From positions 8,546-72,545 of the forward strand of contig CAKRRH010000007.1 of the NCBI GenBank assembly GCA_934394855.1: a stretch of DNA of 64,000 nt, in the 5' to 3' direction. The stretch is from an uncultured Eubacteriales bacterium. GTDB taxonomy: Bacteria; Bacillota; Clostridia; Oscillospirales; Acutalibacteraceae. Shown piece after piece: positions 34,131 through 42,293 of this stretch; position 1 is the stretch's first letter; each line of letters opens with the position of its first letter. A program made the translations under genes and the position numbers. The notes below the pieces were generated by a model. It was not told the origin of the DNA. It ran no database searches and saw nothing but the letters and a program-made list of their open reading frames with translations.

Positions 34131-35798
34131 ATGGATTACAGCAAGATTGAAGCTACAAACTTCATCGAAGAATTTATAAATAAGGATTTGGCTGACGGCG
34201 TATATTCTAAAGTTCAGACCCGCTTTCCGCCCGAACCGAACGGATATTTGCACGTTGGTCACGCTAAAGCTATCTGCATTGATTTCGGTACAGCCGAAAA
34301 ATACGGCGGAGAATGCAATCTTCGATTGGACGACACAAACCCGATCAAGGAAGATGTTGAATATGTCGATTCGATTATCGAGGACATCAAGTGGCTTGGT
34401 TTTAAAATCGACCATGTATATTATGCTTCCGACTATTTTGACACGATTTATGATTGTGCAATTAAGCTTATCGAGCAAGGCAAGGCGTATGTTGACGACC
34501 AGAACGCCGAAGAGATAAGCAAGGGCAGAGGAGATTATAATACTCCCGGTGTTGAAAGTCCATATAGGAACCGTTCGGTTGAAGAAAACCTTGATTTATT
34601 CAAGAGAATGACCGACGGCGAGTTTGATACCGGTTCAAAGTGCCTTCGTGCAAAAATCGACATGAACTCACCCAATATCTACATGAGAGATCCGGTAATT
34701 TACCGCATTTTGAAAATGCCCCATCAGAGAACGGGCGATAAATGGTGCGTTTATCCGCTCTATGATTTTGCACATCCGTTGTCTGACGCGGCTGAGGGAG
34801 TTACATTTTCACTTTGCACGCTCGAGTTTGAGGACCACCGACCGCTCTATGATTGGCCGCTCAATGAATTAAAGCTTTGGAAGGAACAGCCGAGGCAGAT
34901 CGAGTTTGCAAGAATGAATCTGAGCTACACGATCACAAGTAAGCGCCGTTGTTTAAGACTTGTAAACGACGGACTTGTTTCCGGTTGGGACGACCCGAGA
35001 ATGGCTACTCTTTGCGGCATGAGAAGAAGAGGCTATCCGGCGGCGGCAATTCGTGATTTTGTCAGCAAAATCGGCGTGTCAAAGGCAAATTCGGTAATCG
35101 ACTATTCACTCCTTGAGTTTTGCGTGCGTGATAATCTCAATGAAAATGCCGCTCGAACAATGGCGGTGCTTGTTCCCGTAAAGGTCATTGTCGATAATTT
35201 TGAGGACGGCAAGAGCGTTGATATTTCAGTACCGATCAATCCGAACAAGCCTGAGCTCGGCAACACAACCGTTAAGTTTACAAAAGAAATATATATTGAG
35301 CGTGAGGACTTCATGGAAGAGCCTGTTAAGGGTTATTTCAGACTCAGTCCTGAGCGTGAAGTACGTCTTAAAGGCGCATATTTTGTTAAATTTGCATCTT
35401 TAGATAAGGATGAACAGGGCAACATCACCGCAATCCATGTAACATATGACCCCGAAACCTTCGGCGGCGACGCACCGGACGGCCGAAAGGTCAAGGGCAC
35501 GCTTCATTGGATTTCGGCGGAAAATTGCCACAACGCAGAGGTTAGACTCTATGATCGACTTTTCAACGTTGAAAACCCGGCAGATGAAACAGGCGTAAAG
35601 GATTTCACAGAGCATCTTAACCCTGATTCTATGAAGATTCTGTCAAACTGCAAGGTATCGAACGATGTTGTAAACGCAAATGTCGGTGATACATTCCAGT
35701 TCATGCGTCAGGGATATTTCTGCATTGATAAGGATTCGACAAAAGACAATCTTATCATCAACAGAGTAGTGGCTCTCAAGGATTCCTGGAAAAAATAA
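34131..35798 (+). CDS. glnS: Glutaminyl-tRNA synthetase
   Basis: Charges tRNA-Gln directly. The 555-residue protein has the GlnRS-type signature RFPPEPNGYLHVGHAKAI and LRLDDTNP. The second signature, TITSKRRCLRLV, replaces the more common VMSKRKL form, and a complete two-barrel anticodon-binding domain follows (about 340-555). Direct GlnRS is less common in Firmicutes, where Gln-tRNA is usually made by GatCAB. An AAGGAG Shine-Dalgarno precedes the ATG. Confidence 0.93.
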   Translation: MDYSKIEATNFIEEFINKDLADGVYSKVQTRFPPEPNGYLHVGHAKAICIDFGTAEKYGGECNLRLDDTNPIKEDVEYVDSIIEDIKWLGFKIDHVYYASDYFDTIYDCAIKLIEQGKAYVDDQNAEEISKGRGDYNTPGVESPYRNRSVEENLDLFKRMTDGEFDTGSKCLRAKIDMNSPNIYMRDPVIYRILKMPHQRTGDKWCVYPLYDFAHPLSDAAEGVTFSLCTLEFEDHRPLYDWPLNELKLWKEQPRQIEFARMNLSYTITSKRRCLRLVNDGLVSGWDDPRMATLCGMRRRGYPAAAIRDFVSKIGVSKANSVIDYSLLEFCVRDNLNENAARTMAVLVPVKVIVDNFEDGKSVDISVPINPNKPELGNTTVKFTKEIYIEREDFMEEPVKGYFRLSPEREVRLKGAYFVKFASLDKDEQGNITAIHVTYDPETFGGDAPDGRKVKGTLHWISAENCHNAEVRLYDRLFNVENPADETGVKDFTEHLNPDSMKILSNCKVSNDVVNANVGDTFQFMRQGYFCIDKDSTKDNLIINRVVALKDSWKK

Positions 35799-35828
35799 TT
35801 CAAAAATATTTTGGAGTTGACGGGTAAT

Positions 35829-36095
35829 ATGAAAATTAAAGACGGTTTTATCATTAAACAAGTAGCAGGAAGCACGGTAGCCGCCGCAACAGGTGACGCG
35901 GCGGAAAAATTTAACGGAATCATCACGCTGAATGAAACGGGCGAATGGCTGTTTAAAAAGCTGATGGACGGAATCAGCGAAGAAAATTTAATAAAGGATT
36001 TTTTAAGCGAATATGATGTAACGGAAGATGTTGCAAAAAACGACATTGACGAATTCATTAACAAGCTTAAAAAGGAAGACATTCTTGAATATTAA
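35829..36095 (+). CDS. PqqD-family protein (RiPP recognition element-like)
   Basis: This is an 88-residue winged-helix protein. The pattern FIIKQVAGSTVAAATGDAAEKFNGIITLNETGEWLF is that of PqqD-like proteins: beta strands, then LNETG(E/A)xxW/L. EYDVTEDVAKNDIDEFINKL fits the recognition helix. PqqD domains bind leader peptides of ribosomally made, modified peptides. It begins 30 bases after glnS with no terminator seen and overlaps the next gene. No modifying enzyme or precursor gene is visible nearby. Confidence 0.85.
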   Translation: MKIKDGFIIKQVAGSTVAAATGDAAEKFNGIITLNETGEWLFKKLMDGISEENLIKDFLSEYDVTEDVAKNDIDEFINKLKKEDILEY

Positions 36096-36522
36096 CTTTT
36101 CTCTTGAAAAAATGCTTCCGTTTTTGGTCGATGTATTTAAAAAAGGCGGAAACATTCGATTTGCGGCACAGGGCACAAGTATGCTTCCGACGATCAGACC
36201 GAGCCGAGATTCAATTTTGCTTGTTTACCCGAATGACCTCAAAATCGGCGACATTGTACTATATAAGCGTAAGGACGGAACTTTTGTCCTTCACAGAATA
36301 ATCGATATTTCAAACGATTCTTTCACAATGAGGGGCGACAACCAAATTGTCGATGAGTTTGGAATTGTAAGAGATCAAATCATTGCAAAGGCTTCGGGAA
36401 TTTACCGCGGCGAAAAATATTTTGATTCAAGCTCAAAGAAATATTATTTGTCATTCTGCGGTAAACTTAAAAACAGTTTTCGCAAGCTCAAACAGCGCAT
36501 CAAAGGAGTTTTTCACAAATGA
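36085..36522 (+). CDS. S24/S26-family peptidase, SipW/ER-type (Ser-His-Asp)
   Basis: This is a 145-residue signal-peptidase-like protein. The Ser motif is QGTSMLPTI, followed by KIGDIVLYKRKDG; the His comes in FVLHRIIDIS and the Asp in MRGDNQIVDE. A His at the general-base position marks the SipW/archaeal/ER class rather than the Ser-Lys LepB class. No N-terminal membrane helix is apparent, which is unusual for a signal peptidase; the C-terminus is basic. The TTG 36085 start follows AAAGGAAG; ATG 36112 is the alternative. It overlaps PqqD upstream and the exporter downstream (ATGA), so all three genes are coupled. It may cleave a peptide leader. Confidence 0.8.
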   Translation: MNINFSLEKMLPFLVDVFKKGGNIRFAAQGTSMLPTIRPSRDSILLVYPNDLKIGDIVLYKRKDGTFVLHRIIDISNDSFTMRGDNQIVDEFGIVRDQIIAKASGIYRGEKYFDSSSKKYYLSFCGKLKNSFRKLKQRIKGVFHK

Positions 36523-38195
36523 AAAATGGGCGCGAAAAAAGCAATCGTTCAAGCCTAAAATGGATGATGAATTCAATCAAGGCGCAAAAAGCAACGCTGA
36601 TTATTATCATGATAATGACCTGCATTTTAAGCTGTGCGGGTTCAATTATTGCGCTCGTTGTCGGATTGCTCGTTGATTCCGCAACTTCGGGAGTATTCGG
36701 CTCATTCATCGGCTTTGCGATTTTGCTTGTGTCTATATATGTGGTCGATATTATTATTTCGGCTCTTACCCGATATTTGACCAATAAATGCAAAGCGTCG
36801 ATCGAAAACGATATGAGACACCGTTTTTTTGAGGCGGTGCTGAACAAGGAATATTCACGAATCAGCGAATATCACAGCGGCGAGCTGATGAATCGAATGA
36901 CATCGGATGTTTCGGTGGTTGCAGACGCTGCGGCTCATATTTTGCCGACATTTGCAGGGCTCATCACAAGATTTGTTTGCGCTGTCGTAATGGTGCTATA
37001 TATTCAGCCTCTTTTAGCGATTTTTTATACACTCGGCGGTGTAGCTGTTTTCTTTGTTGCGAAAATATTCCGCACAAAAATCAAAAAACTGCATAAAATA
37101 GCTCAAAAAACAGAAGATACGAACCGTTCGTTTTGGCAGGAAACACTCTATAATCTTTTGGTCGTAAAGGTTTTTACTGCTCAGAAAAATATGCTCAAAA
37201 AGAGTGATGAACTTCAAGATAAATCATTTGGCGCAAAAATGGACAGCAACCGCTTTTCGGTTTTTGCGAGCACAGGTTATTCACTTATCCTAAGCCTCGG
37301 CTATGTTTTTGCATTCATTTGGTGCGGTGTCAGCTTGCTCTATGGGTTGATGAGTTTTGGTACAATGATGACGATAATTCAGCTGATCGACCAGCTTCAG
37401 TCGCCGTTTTCGGGTATGTCCGGCGTGTTTACACAATATTATGTTGCGGTTGCGTCTGCAGAACGCTTGATGGAAATTGAGCGAATGCCCGCAGAGCCCG
37501 TTGTGAAATATCTTGACCCGGCGATCACCTATGACAGCATGAGTTCACTGTCGTTTAATGATGTCACATTTTCCTATGACCGTGACGATATTTTTTCAAA
37601 TTTGTCGCTCAAAATCAACAAAGGTGAATTTGTCGGCATAATCGGAAATTCGGGGATCGGCAAAAGCACATTGTTCAAGCTGATTTTGGGTGTATATTCA
37701 CCCGACATCGGAGATATTACGATTGATTGCACAAACGGAAGATATATTTGCGACGCTGCGGCAAGACGGCTGTTTGCATATGTTCCGCAGGGCAACATGA
37801 TTTTTTCGGGCACTGTTCGTGATAATATTTTGATGATAAATCCGAACGCTGACGATAAGATGATCGATAATGCGGTTAAAATCAGCTGTTGTGATGAATT
37901 TATAAATGAACTGCCGAACGGACTTGATACCGAAATAGGGGAGAAAGGTCTCGGGCTTTCGGAGGGTCAGGTTCAGCGAATTGCAATCGCCCGTGCATTG
38001 GTTGCAAAAGCACCGATATTGTTGCTTGATGAAGCGACAAGCGCTCTTGACGGTGCAACCGAAACAAAGGTGTTGAATAATCTTCGAGGCATGAACGGCA
38101 TAACATCACTGATCGTCACACATAGAATGAAAGCATTGTCGGTTTGCGATCGAATTCTGCATATTGAGCAAGGAAAAATCCAAAATATACAGTAA
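36519..38195 (+). CDS. ABC exporter, fused permease and ATPase
   Basis: This is a 558-residue type IV ABC half-transporter: six membrane helices (about 15-310), then an ATPase with Walker A GNSGIGKST, signature LSEGQVQRIAIARA (Glu for the second Gly), Walker B ILLLDEATSALD and H-loop VTHRM. There is no C39 peptidase domain, so any leader cleavage must come from another protein, plausibly the adjacent S24/S26 peptidase. It overlaps that gene by four bases and ends 76 bases before tRNA-Leu. Confidence 0.9.
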   Translation: MKNGREKSNRSSLKWMMNSIKAQKATLIIIMIMTCILSCAGSIIALVVGLLVDSATSGVFGSFIGFAILLVSIYVVDIIISALTRYLTNKCKASIENDMRHRFFEAVLNKEYSRISEYHSGELMNRMTSDVSVVADAAAHILPTFAGLITRFVCAVVMVLYIQPLLAIFYTLGGVAVFFVAKIFRTKIKKLHKIAQKTEDTNRSFWQETLYNLLVVKVFTAQKNMLKKSDELQDKSFGAKMDSNRFSVFASTGYSLILSLGYVFAFIWCGVSLLYGLMSFGTMMTIIQLIDQLQSPFSGMSGVFTQYYVAVASAERLMEIERMPAEPVVKYLDPAITYDSMSSLSFNDVTFSYDRDDIFSNLSLKINKGEFVGIIGNSGIGKSTLFKLILGVYSPDIGDITIDCTNGRYICDAAARRLFAYVPQGNMIFSGTVRDNILMINPNADDKMIDNAVKISCCDEFINELPNGLDTEIGEKGLGLSEGQVQRIAIARALVAKAPILLLDEATSALDGATETKVLNNLRGMNGITSLIVTHRMKALSVCDRILHIEQGKIQNIQ

Positions 38196-38271
38196 TTTTT
38201 AAAAAAATACTTGATTTTAGAAATAAGATATAGTATAATAATTGAGCTGTCTTTTAGATAGCTTAATATTT

Positions 38272-38358
38272 GCCGGTGTGATGGAATTGGCAGACGTGCT
38301 GGACTCAAAATCCAGTGGTAGCGATACCGTACCGGTTCGACCCCGGTCACCGGCACCA
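38272..38358 (+). tRNA. tRNA-Leu (anticodon CAA)
   Basis: This is an 87-base tRNA with acceptor stem GCCGGTG/CACCGGC, anticodon loop CTCAAAA (anticodon CAA, reads UUG), a class II long variable arm, TTCGACC T-loop and encoded CCA. A strong terminator follows immediately. Confidence 0.95.
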
Positions 38359-38443
38359 AATATAGACTTACCACTTTCGTGGTAAGTCTATATTTTTATG
38401 TCAGCGACTGGGCAAGAACGGTATGTGAAATGCGACAGCATTT
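38331..38443 (+). repeat. Imperfect direct repeat, copy A (tRNA-Leu 3' end and tail)
   Basis: From the T arm of tRNA-Leu (ACCGGTTCGACCCCG) through GTGGTAAG, ATATTTTTATGTC and GGGCAAGAACGGTATG. The same blocks in the same order recur as copy B 60-170 bases downstream. Confidence 0.7.
38359..38398 (+). terminator. Terminator after tRNA-Leu
   Basis: A 16-bp perfect stem (AATATAGACTTACCAC and its complement) with loop TTTC, then TTTTT. Confidence 0.9.
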
Positions 38444-38504
38444 CAAGATGATTGATACTGTTATAAGAGAATTCAGAAACACAATTTGCCCTATCAATCA
38501 TACA

Positions 38505-38600
38505 ACCGGATTCGACCCCGAAATGTTTTCACAATGTGGTAAGCTCATATTTTTATGTCCGTAATCGGGCAAGAACGGTATGCGAAATGCGCATGTATTT
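38505..38600 (+). repeat. Imperfect direct repeat, copy B (degenerate tRNA-Leu tail)
   Basis: Contains ACCGGATTCGACCCCG (T-arm remnant), GTGGTAAG, ATATTTTTATGTC and GGGCAAGAACGGTATG, parallel to copy A but without a functional tRNA. Probably the remains of a tandem duplication or an old integration at the tRNA 3' end. Confidence 0.65.
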
Positions 38601-38676
38601 AGCAATGGAAATAACAACATTTTACAGCAGTTCATGCTTTTATTTTCAAATTCATTTCAACTTTTTAAAAAAAGTG

Positions 38677-38705
38677 TTGACATTTTAAAAATGCGATGAT
38701 ATAAT
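38677..38705 (+). promoter_or_regulatory. Consensus promoter of the T-box-trpXYZ unit
   Basis: Perfect TTGACA (38677-38682), 17-base spacer, perfect TATAAT (38700-38705). Confidence 0.85.
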
Positions 38706-38711
38706 ATAACA

Positions 38712-39010
38712 AAATTAAATCACAAAACCGTTGAGGCGGAGATAACGGTAATTATGATTGCACAGAGAGTTCGGGGTGCTGAGAACCGAATGAAACCCAG
38801 ATTATCAAATGGACCGCTGAGGGCACAGTCAAAGGCATTTTGCTTAGTATTCTGTGACGAAAGATATGCGTTAGTTATCGGGGATATGTTAGTATCCTGC
38901 TTAAAGTGCATGAGATAATCTCATGAATCAAGGTGGCACCACGGATATAATTATTTGTTTATTCGTCCTTGACAGAAAGTAAAGTCTTTCTGTCAGGGAA
39001 TTTTTATTTT
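38712..39010 (+). ncRNA. Tryptophan T-box riboswitch upstream of trpXYZ
   Basis: This is a T-box leader that senses uncharged tRNA. Stem I carries the AGAGAG and GGTGCTGAGA elements. The specifier UGG (38810-38812) is followed by ACC, as expected for tRNA-Trp. The T-box sequence AAGGTGGCACCACGG (38930-38944) pairs with the NCCA end of uncharged tRNA to form the antiterminator. The competing terminator is CCTTGACAGAAAG/CTTTCTGTCAGGG (38967-38998) followed by TTTTTATTTTT. It closely resembles the leader of the trp operon (53985-54276). Confidence 0.93.
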
Positions 39011-39054
39011 TCTGACAGATTTGCAATCATTCATTTATCGGAGGTTGGATTTAT

Positions 39055-39090
39055 ATGTTGCTTACAAAACGATGGCGACCGTGTGAATAA
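39055..39090 (+). CDS. Possible Trp-containing leader peptide between T-box and trpX
   Basis: This is an 11-codon reading frame MLLTKRWRPCE with a strong CGGAGG Shine-Dalgarno ten bases upstream, lying after the T-box terminator and 50 bases before trpX. It has a single UGG codon. It may be a leader peptide for a second control layer or for coupling. No Rho-independent terminator lies between it and trpX, so if it acts it would be at translation or through Rho. Reality as an expressed peptide is unproven. Confidence 0.45.
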   Translation: MLLTKRWRPCE

Positions 39091-39140
39091 TCTTTAATAC
39101 ACACATTTTAATCAATTATTTATGAATGGAGACAATTATC

Positions 39141-40103
39141 ATGAAAAAATTTACTAAAATATTCGCACTCGTTCTTGCAGTCGCTATGATTGCTGCTTGC
39201 TTTGCTTCATGCGGCAACACAAAACCCACAATCGGTATCATTCAGTTCGGCTCACATGACTCACTCAACAACTGCTACACAGGTATCTTGGAAGGTCTTA
39301 AAGAAACGATCAACCTTGACGATTATAATGTTGAATATGTAAACAGCAACTTCACAGCGGAAACTTCGCTGTCTCAAGCTCAGAAAATGGTAAACAGCAA
39401 CGCAAAAGTCATCATCGCAATCGCTACTCCGTCGGCAATTCAGGCGGCAACGGCGGCTACCGGCAAAGATGTCCCGGTTGTATATTGCGCAGTTACCGAC
39501 GCATCACAGGTCGCTAACTTCAAGAACATGACAGGTACAAGCGACATTCCGGATTTCTCGGCACAGTTGAAGATCGTTACTTCCTTCATGGGCAAAGAGA
39601 ATGTTAAAATCGGCGTTCTTTCATCTACCGAAGAGTCAAGCGACGCAATTCAGATCGAGAAGCTCACAGAAGAAGCTAAGAATTATAAAGGTATGGAGAT
39701 CGTTACAGAAGTCGTTTCGGATATCACAACGATCGACGCTAAAACCGATTCGCTTATCTCAAAGAAGGTTGATTGCATTGTAAACCTTTTGGATAACACG
39801 ATCGTCGGCAAGCTCCAGAACATCCTCGCAAAGACAAATGCCGCTAAAATTCCGGTGTTCGGCAGTGAAGTTGAACAGGTCAAAGCAGGCTGCCTTGCTT
39901 CTGCTTCAATCGATTATGTAACAGTCGGCAAACTCACCGGCCGTCAGGCTGCAGAGATCATCAGCGGAAAAAATGCATCAGAAGTAGCTCCGAAAACAAT
40001 GGAAAATGAAACATTCCTTTGCTACAATTCATCTGTTCTCAAAACATTTGATTCGCTCAAACTTCCGGCACTCGACAATCTCGAAGATGTTGCTAACAAA
40101 TAA
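39141..40103 (+). CDS. trpX: ABC transporter substrate-binding lipoprotein, TrpX-type
   Basis: This is a 320-residue periplasmic-binding-type lipoprotein: signal peptide, lipobox FASC (Cys about 24), then PTIGIIQFGSHDSLNN, NSNFTAETSLSQAQKMVN, AIATPSAIQAA, VGVLSSTEESS-like and DCIVNLLDNTI, matching the PF04392 family. Trp T-box control upstream and the trpYZ-type genes downstream identify it as the predicted tryptophan-binding protein TrpX. ATG 39141 was chosen over 39126 because TGGAG is then about ten bases upstream. Confidence 0.88.
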   Translation: MKKFTKIFALVLAVAMIAACFASCGNTKPTIGIIQFGSHDSLNNCYTGILEGLKETINLDDYNVEYVNSNFTAETSLSQAQKMVNSNAKVIIAIATPSAIQAATAATGKDVPVVYCAVTDASQVANFKNMTGTSDIPDFSAQLKIVTSFMGKENVKIGVLSSTEESSDAIQIEKLTEEAKNYKGMEIVTEVVSDITTIDAKTDSLISKKVDCIVNLLDNTIVGKLQNILAKTNAAKIPVFGSEVEQVKAGCLASASIDYVTVGKLTGRQAAEIISGKNASEVAPKTMENETFLCYNSSVLKTFDSLKLPALDNLEDVANK

Positions 40104-40119
40104 TTAAAAGGGGCAAAAT

Positions 40120-41052
40120 ATGCTTTTTCTTAACACAACAATCTACGGTGTTCAATTAGGTCTTTGCTATGCGGTAGTGGCACTCGGTATGTATATCGCA
40201 TTTTCGGTTCTCGATTTTCCCGACCTTACGACCGACGGTTCATTTCCGCTTGGCGGAGTTGTCGGAACAATATTGATATATAGACTCGGATTTCACCCGA
40301 TTTTGGCGCTCATCGGCGGCTTTGTTTCGGGAATGGCGGCAGGTGCTGTCACAGGCGTGCTTCATGTAAAATGCGGCATTTCAAAGCTGCTTTCGGGTAT
40401 CATCACAATGACTGCGCTTTTGTCGGTCACCTTGGCGCTCACCACAGTTTTAACAGGCACAGGCTTTACAACCACCAACTTCTCATATACCGCAAACAGC
40501 TTTTACGGTCTGTTTAACAACGAAAACGGTGTATATAGCTCGGCGGCTGTTATCGGAATATTGCTTTTGATTGTTGTAGTTATAAAAGTATTGCTTGACC
40601 TTTACTTTAAAACAAAATCAGGTTTCATGCTCACAGCGACAGGCAATAATGAAACACTTGTGACCTATCTCGGCAAGGATTCGGGATTTTATAAGATCCT
40701 CGGTCTTGCAATCGCAAACGGACTGACAGCACTCAGCGGTTCGCTCTATGCACAGCTTACAATGAACTATGATAACACAAGCGGAACAGGCAAGGTCGTT
40801 TTGTCACTCGCATCTGTTATCATTGGATTAGCTCTTTTCTCAAAGGCGAAACACATTAAACCCACAACCGCAGTTATCGTCGGCGCGATCATCTATTCGC
40901 TTTGCCTTAACTATTTCACGATCATCGACCCGAACGGAACATATCTTAAAATCATGAATGCGGCTATGTTTGCGATTATTTTGATAATCAACAACAGGCT
41001 GAAGAAAAAGAAGGTCAAAAAGGCTGATGTTCCGTTGAAAAGCGAGGTGTGA
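40120..41052 (+). CDS. trpY: ABC transporter permease, TrpY-type
   Basis: This is a 310-residue permease of the branched-chain/BMP-like class (PF02653) with about eight to nine hydrophobic helices; conserved DFPDLTTDGSFPLGG and GISKLLSGIITMTALLS near the N-terminus. It forms the membrane channel for the trpX-bound substrate. Basic C-terminus KKKKVKK. Spaced 16 bases from trpX and 6 from trpZ. Confidence 0.88.
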   Translation: MLFLNTTIYGVQLGLCYAVVALGMYIAFSVLDFPDLTTDGSFPLGGVVGTILIYRLGFHPILALIGGFVSGMAAGAVTGVLHVKCGISKLLSGIITMTALLSVTLALTTVLTGTGFTTTNFSYTANSFYGLFNNENGVYSSAAVIGILLLIVVVIKVLLDLYFKTKSGFMLTATGNNETLVTYLGKDSGFYKILGLAIANGLTALSGSLYAQLTMNYDNTSGTGKVVLSLASVIIGLALFSKAKHIKPTTAVIVGAIIYSLCLNYFTIIDPNGTYLKIMNAAMFAIILIINNRLKKKKVKKADVPLKSEV

Positions 41053-41058
41053 AAGAGC

Positions 41059-41832
41059 ATGATTGAGCTTAAAAACATAAACAAAAAATTCGGTGCGGGA
41101 ACGGTTAACGAAACCATATTGTTTACCGATTTTAATTTCAGAGTTCAAAAAGGCGATTTTGTGTCTGTAATCGGTTCAAACGGAAGCGGCAAAACAACAT
41201 TGCTCAACATGATTGCAGGAACGCTTTTTCCCGATTCGGGCAGAGTGATTTTGGAGGGCAGCGACATTACCGCATTGCCCGAATTTAAGCGTGCAAAACG
41301 AATCGGCCGTGTTTTTCAGGATCCGTCAAAGGGCGTCGCAGGAGACATGACGATTGCGGAAAATTTGAGCCTTGCTGATAATAAAGGTAAGCTATATGGT
41401 CTTACAAAGGGGCTTTCACAAAAGCGGCTTGATTATTATAAGCATCTTGTTTCGCAAATCGGACTTGGTTTGGAGAATAAAATGGATGTCAAAATCGGTT
41501 CATTATCGGGCGGTCAGCGTCAGGCAGTTTCGCTTTTGATGGCGACAATGACTCCAATCGATTTTCTCATTCTTGATGAGCATACAGCGGCGCTTGACCC
41601 AAAAACCGCCGACACGATCATGAAGCTGACTGACCAAATCGTTAGAGAGAAGAATCTCACCGCCGTTATGGTCACACATAATCTGCGTTATGCGCTTGAA
41701 TATGGCAACCGACTTGTGATGATGCATGAGGGAAAATGCGTCATGGACCGCAGGGGCGAGGAAAAAGAGCAAGTATCGCTTGATGAGGTGCTCGCAAAGT
41801 TCAATGAGATAAGCATTGAATGCGGCAACTAA
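41059..41832 (+). CDS. trpZ: ABC transporter ATPase, TrpZ-type
   Basis: This is a 257-residue ATPase with Walker A GSNGSGKTT, Q-loop VFQDPSKGV, signature LSGGQRQAVSLL, Walker B FLILDEHTAALD (His where Pro/Ala is usual) and H-loop VTHNL. Powers the trpXY importer. Nothing gene-like follows on this strand; an IS3 remnant begins 40 bases later. Confidence 0.9.
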   Translation: MIELKNINKKFGAGTVNETILFTDFNFRVQKGDFVSVIGSNGSGKTTLLNMIAGTLFPDSGRVILEGSDITALPEFKRAKRIGRVFQDPSKGVAGDMTIAENLSLADNKGKLYGLTKGLSQKRLDYYKHLVSQIGLGLENKMDVKIGSLSGGQRQAVSLLMATMTPIDFLILDEHTAALDPKTADTIMKLTDQIVREKNLTAVMVTHNLRYALEYGNRLVMMHEGKCVMDRRGEEKEQVSLDEVLAKFNEISIECGN

Positions 41833-41871
41833 AGATAAATATTAAAGACTCAACCGATTTATTCAGTAAGC

Positions 41872-42145
41872 TGACCTGCCCCGGATTGTGCGGACAGTAC
41901 AATAAGAGCCTACTTGAAGTATAAATTAAATTTTAAGCAACAAACTGATTTTGCTTTTCAAGCGGAGTCAGTTTTGTTTTGGTTTGAATACGGTAATTGT
42001 TGTAGAAGTTTATGTATTTTGATATGATGAGGCGAGCCTCATCATATCCGGAAAGTATTACTCTGCGGATATATTAAGTTTTGAGAATTGAAAAGAAATT
42101 TTCGGCTAAAAATTTGTCATATGGATTCCCACGCCTTTAATTCTA
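41872..42145 (-). mobile_element. IS3-family insertion sequence remnant (right end)
   Basis: A decayed element end. The sequence TGACCTGCCCCGGATTGTG at 41872 resembles the terminal inverted repeat of clostridial IS3-family elements (from memory). The C-terminal codons of an OrfB transposase are readable on the minus strand (next entry). No left end, OrfA or DDE core is present, so it cannot move. Confidence 0.7.
41933..42145 (-). pseudogene. IS3-family transposase OrfB, C-terminal remnant
   Basis: Reading leftward, the frame gives RRGNPYDKFLAENFFSILKT, a stop, YIRRVILSGYDEARLII, then SKYINFYNNYRIQTKTKLTP and LEKQNQFVA before the final stop at 41933. This is the OrfB C-terminus (GNPYDN..ENFFSILK..YI.FYNNYR). 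The in-frame stop after ILKT and stops upstream show it is dead. Only about 65 of roughly 280 residues remain. Confidence 0.85.
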
Positions 42146-42221
42146 CCGCAGGAGGGCTTTTTTCTATTGTCCATTTTTTACGGTCTTTTTAAAAATTTCA
42201 TCGTCTTTTTTTATATAATTA

Positions 42222-42250
42222 TTGTAATTTTTTTCTAGATATAGTATAAT
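42222..42250 (+). promoter_or_regulatory. Promoter of the REC-GGDEF-EAL gene
   Basis: TTGTAA (42222-42227), 17-base spacer, TATAAT (42245-42250), 43 bases before the start codon. Confidence 0.6.
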
Positions 42251-42293
42251 CAAAAAAAGATGGAATGCATGAATAGAATAATGGTGCTAAACT

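Noticed and set aside
38196..38271. Search for a precursor peptide after the PqqD-peptidase-exporter cassette
   Set aside because: The 76-base gap to tRNA-Leu is A+T-rich and holds no start codon with a ribosome binding site.
38379..38564. 61-codon open frame across the tRNA-Leu tail
   Set aside because: It starts inside the terminator hairpin, covers the repeated tRNA tail, has no ribosome binding site and no recognisable protein features.
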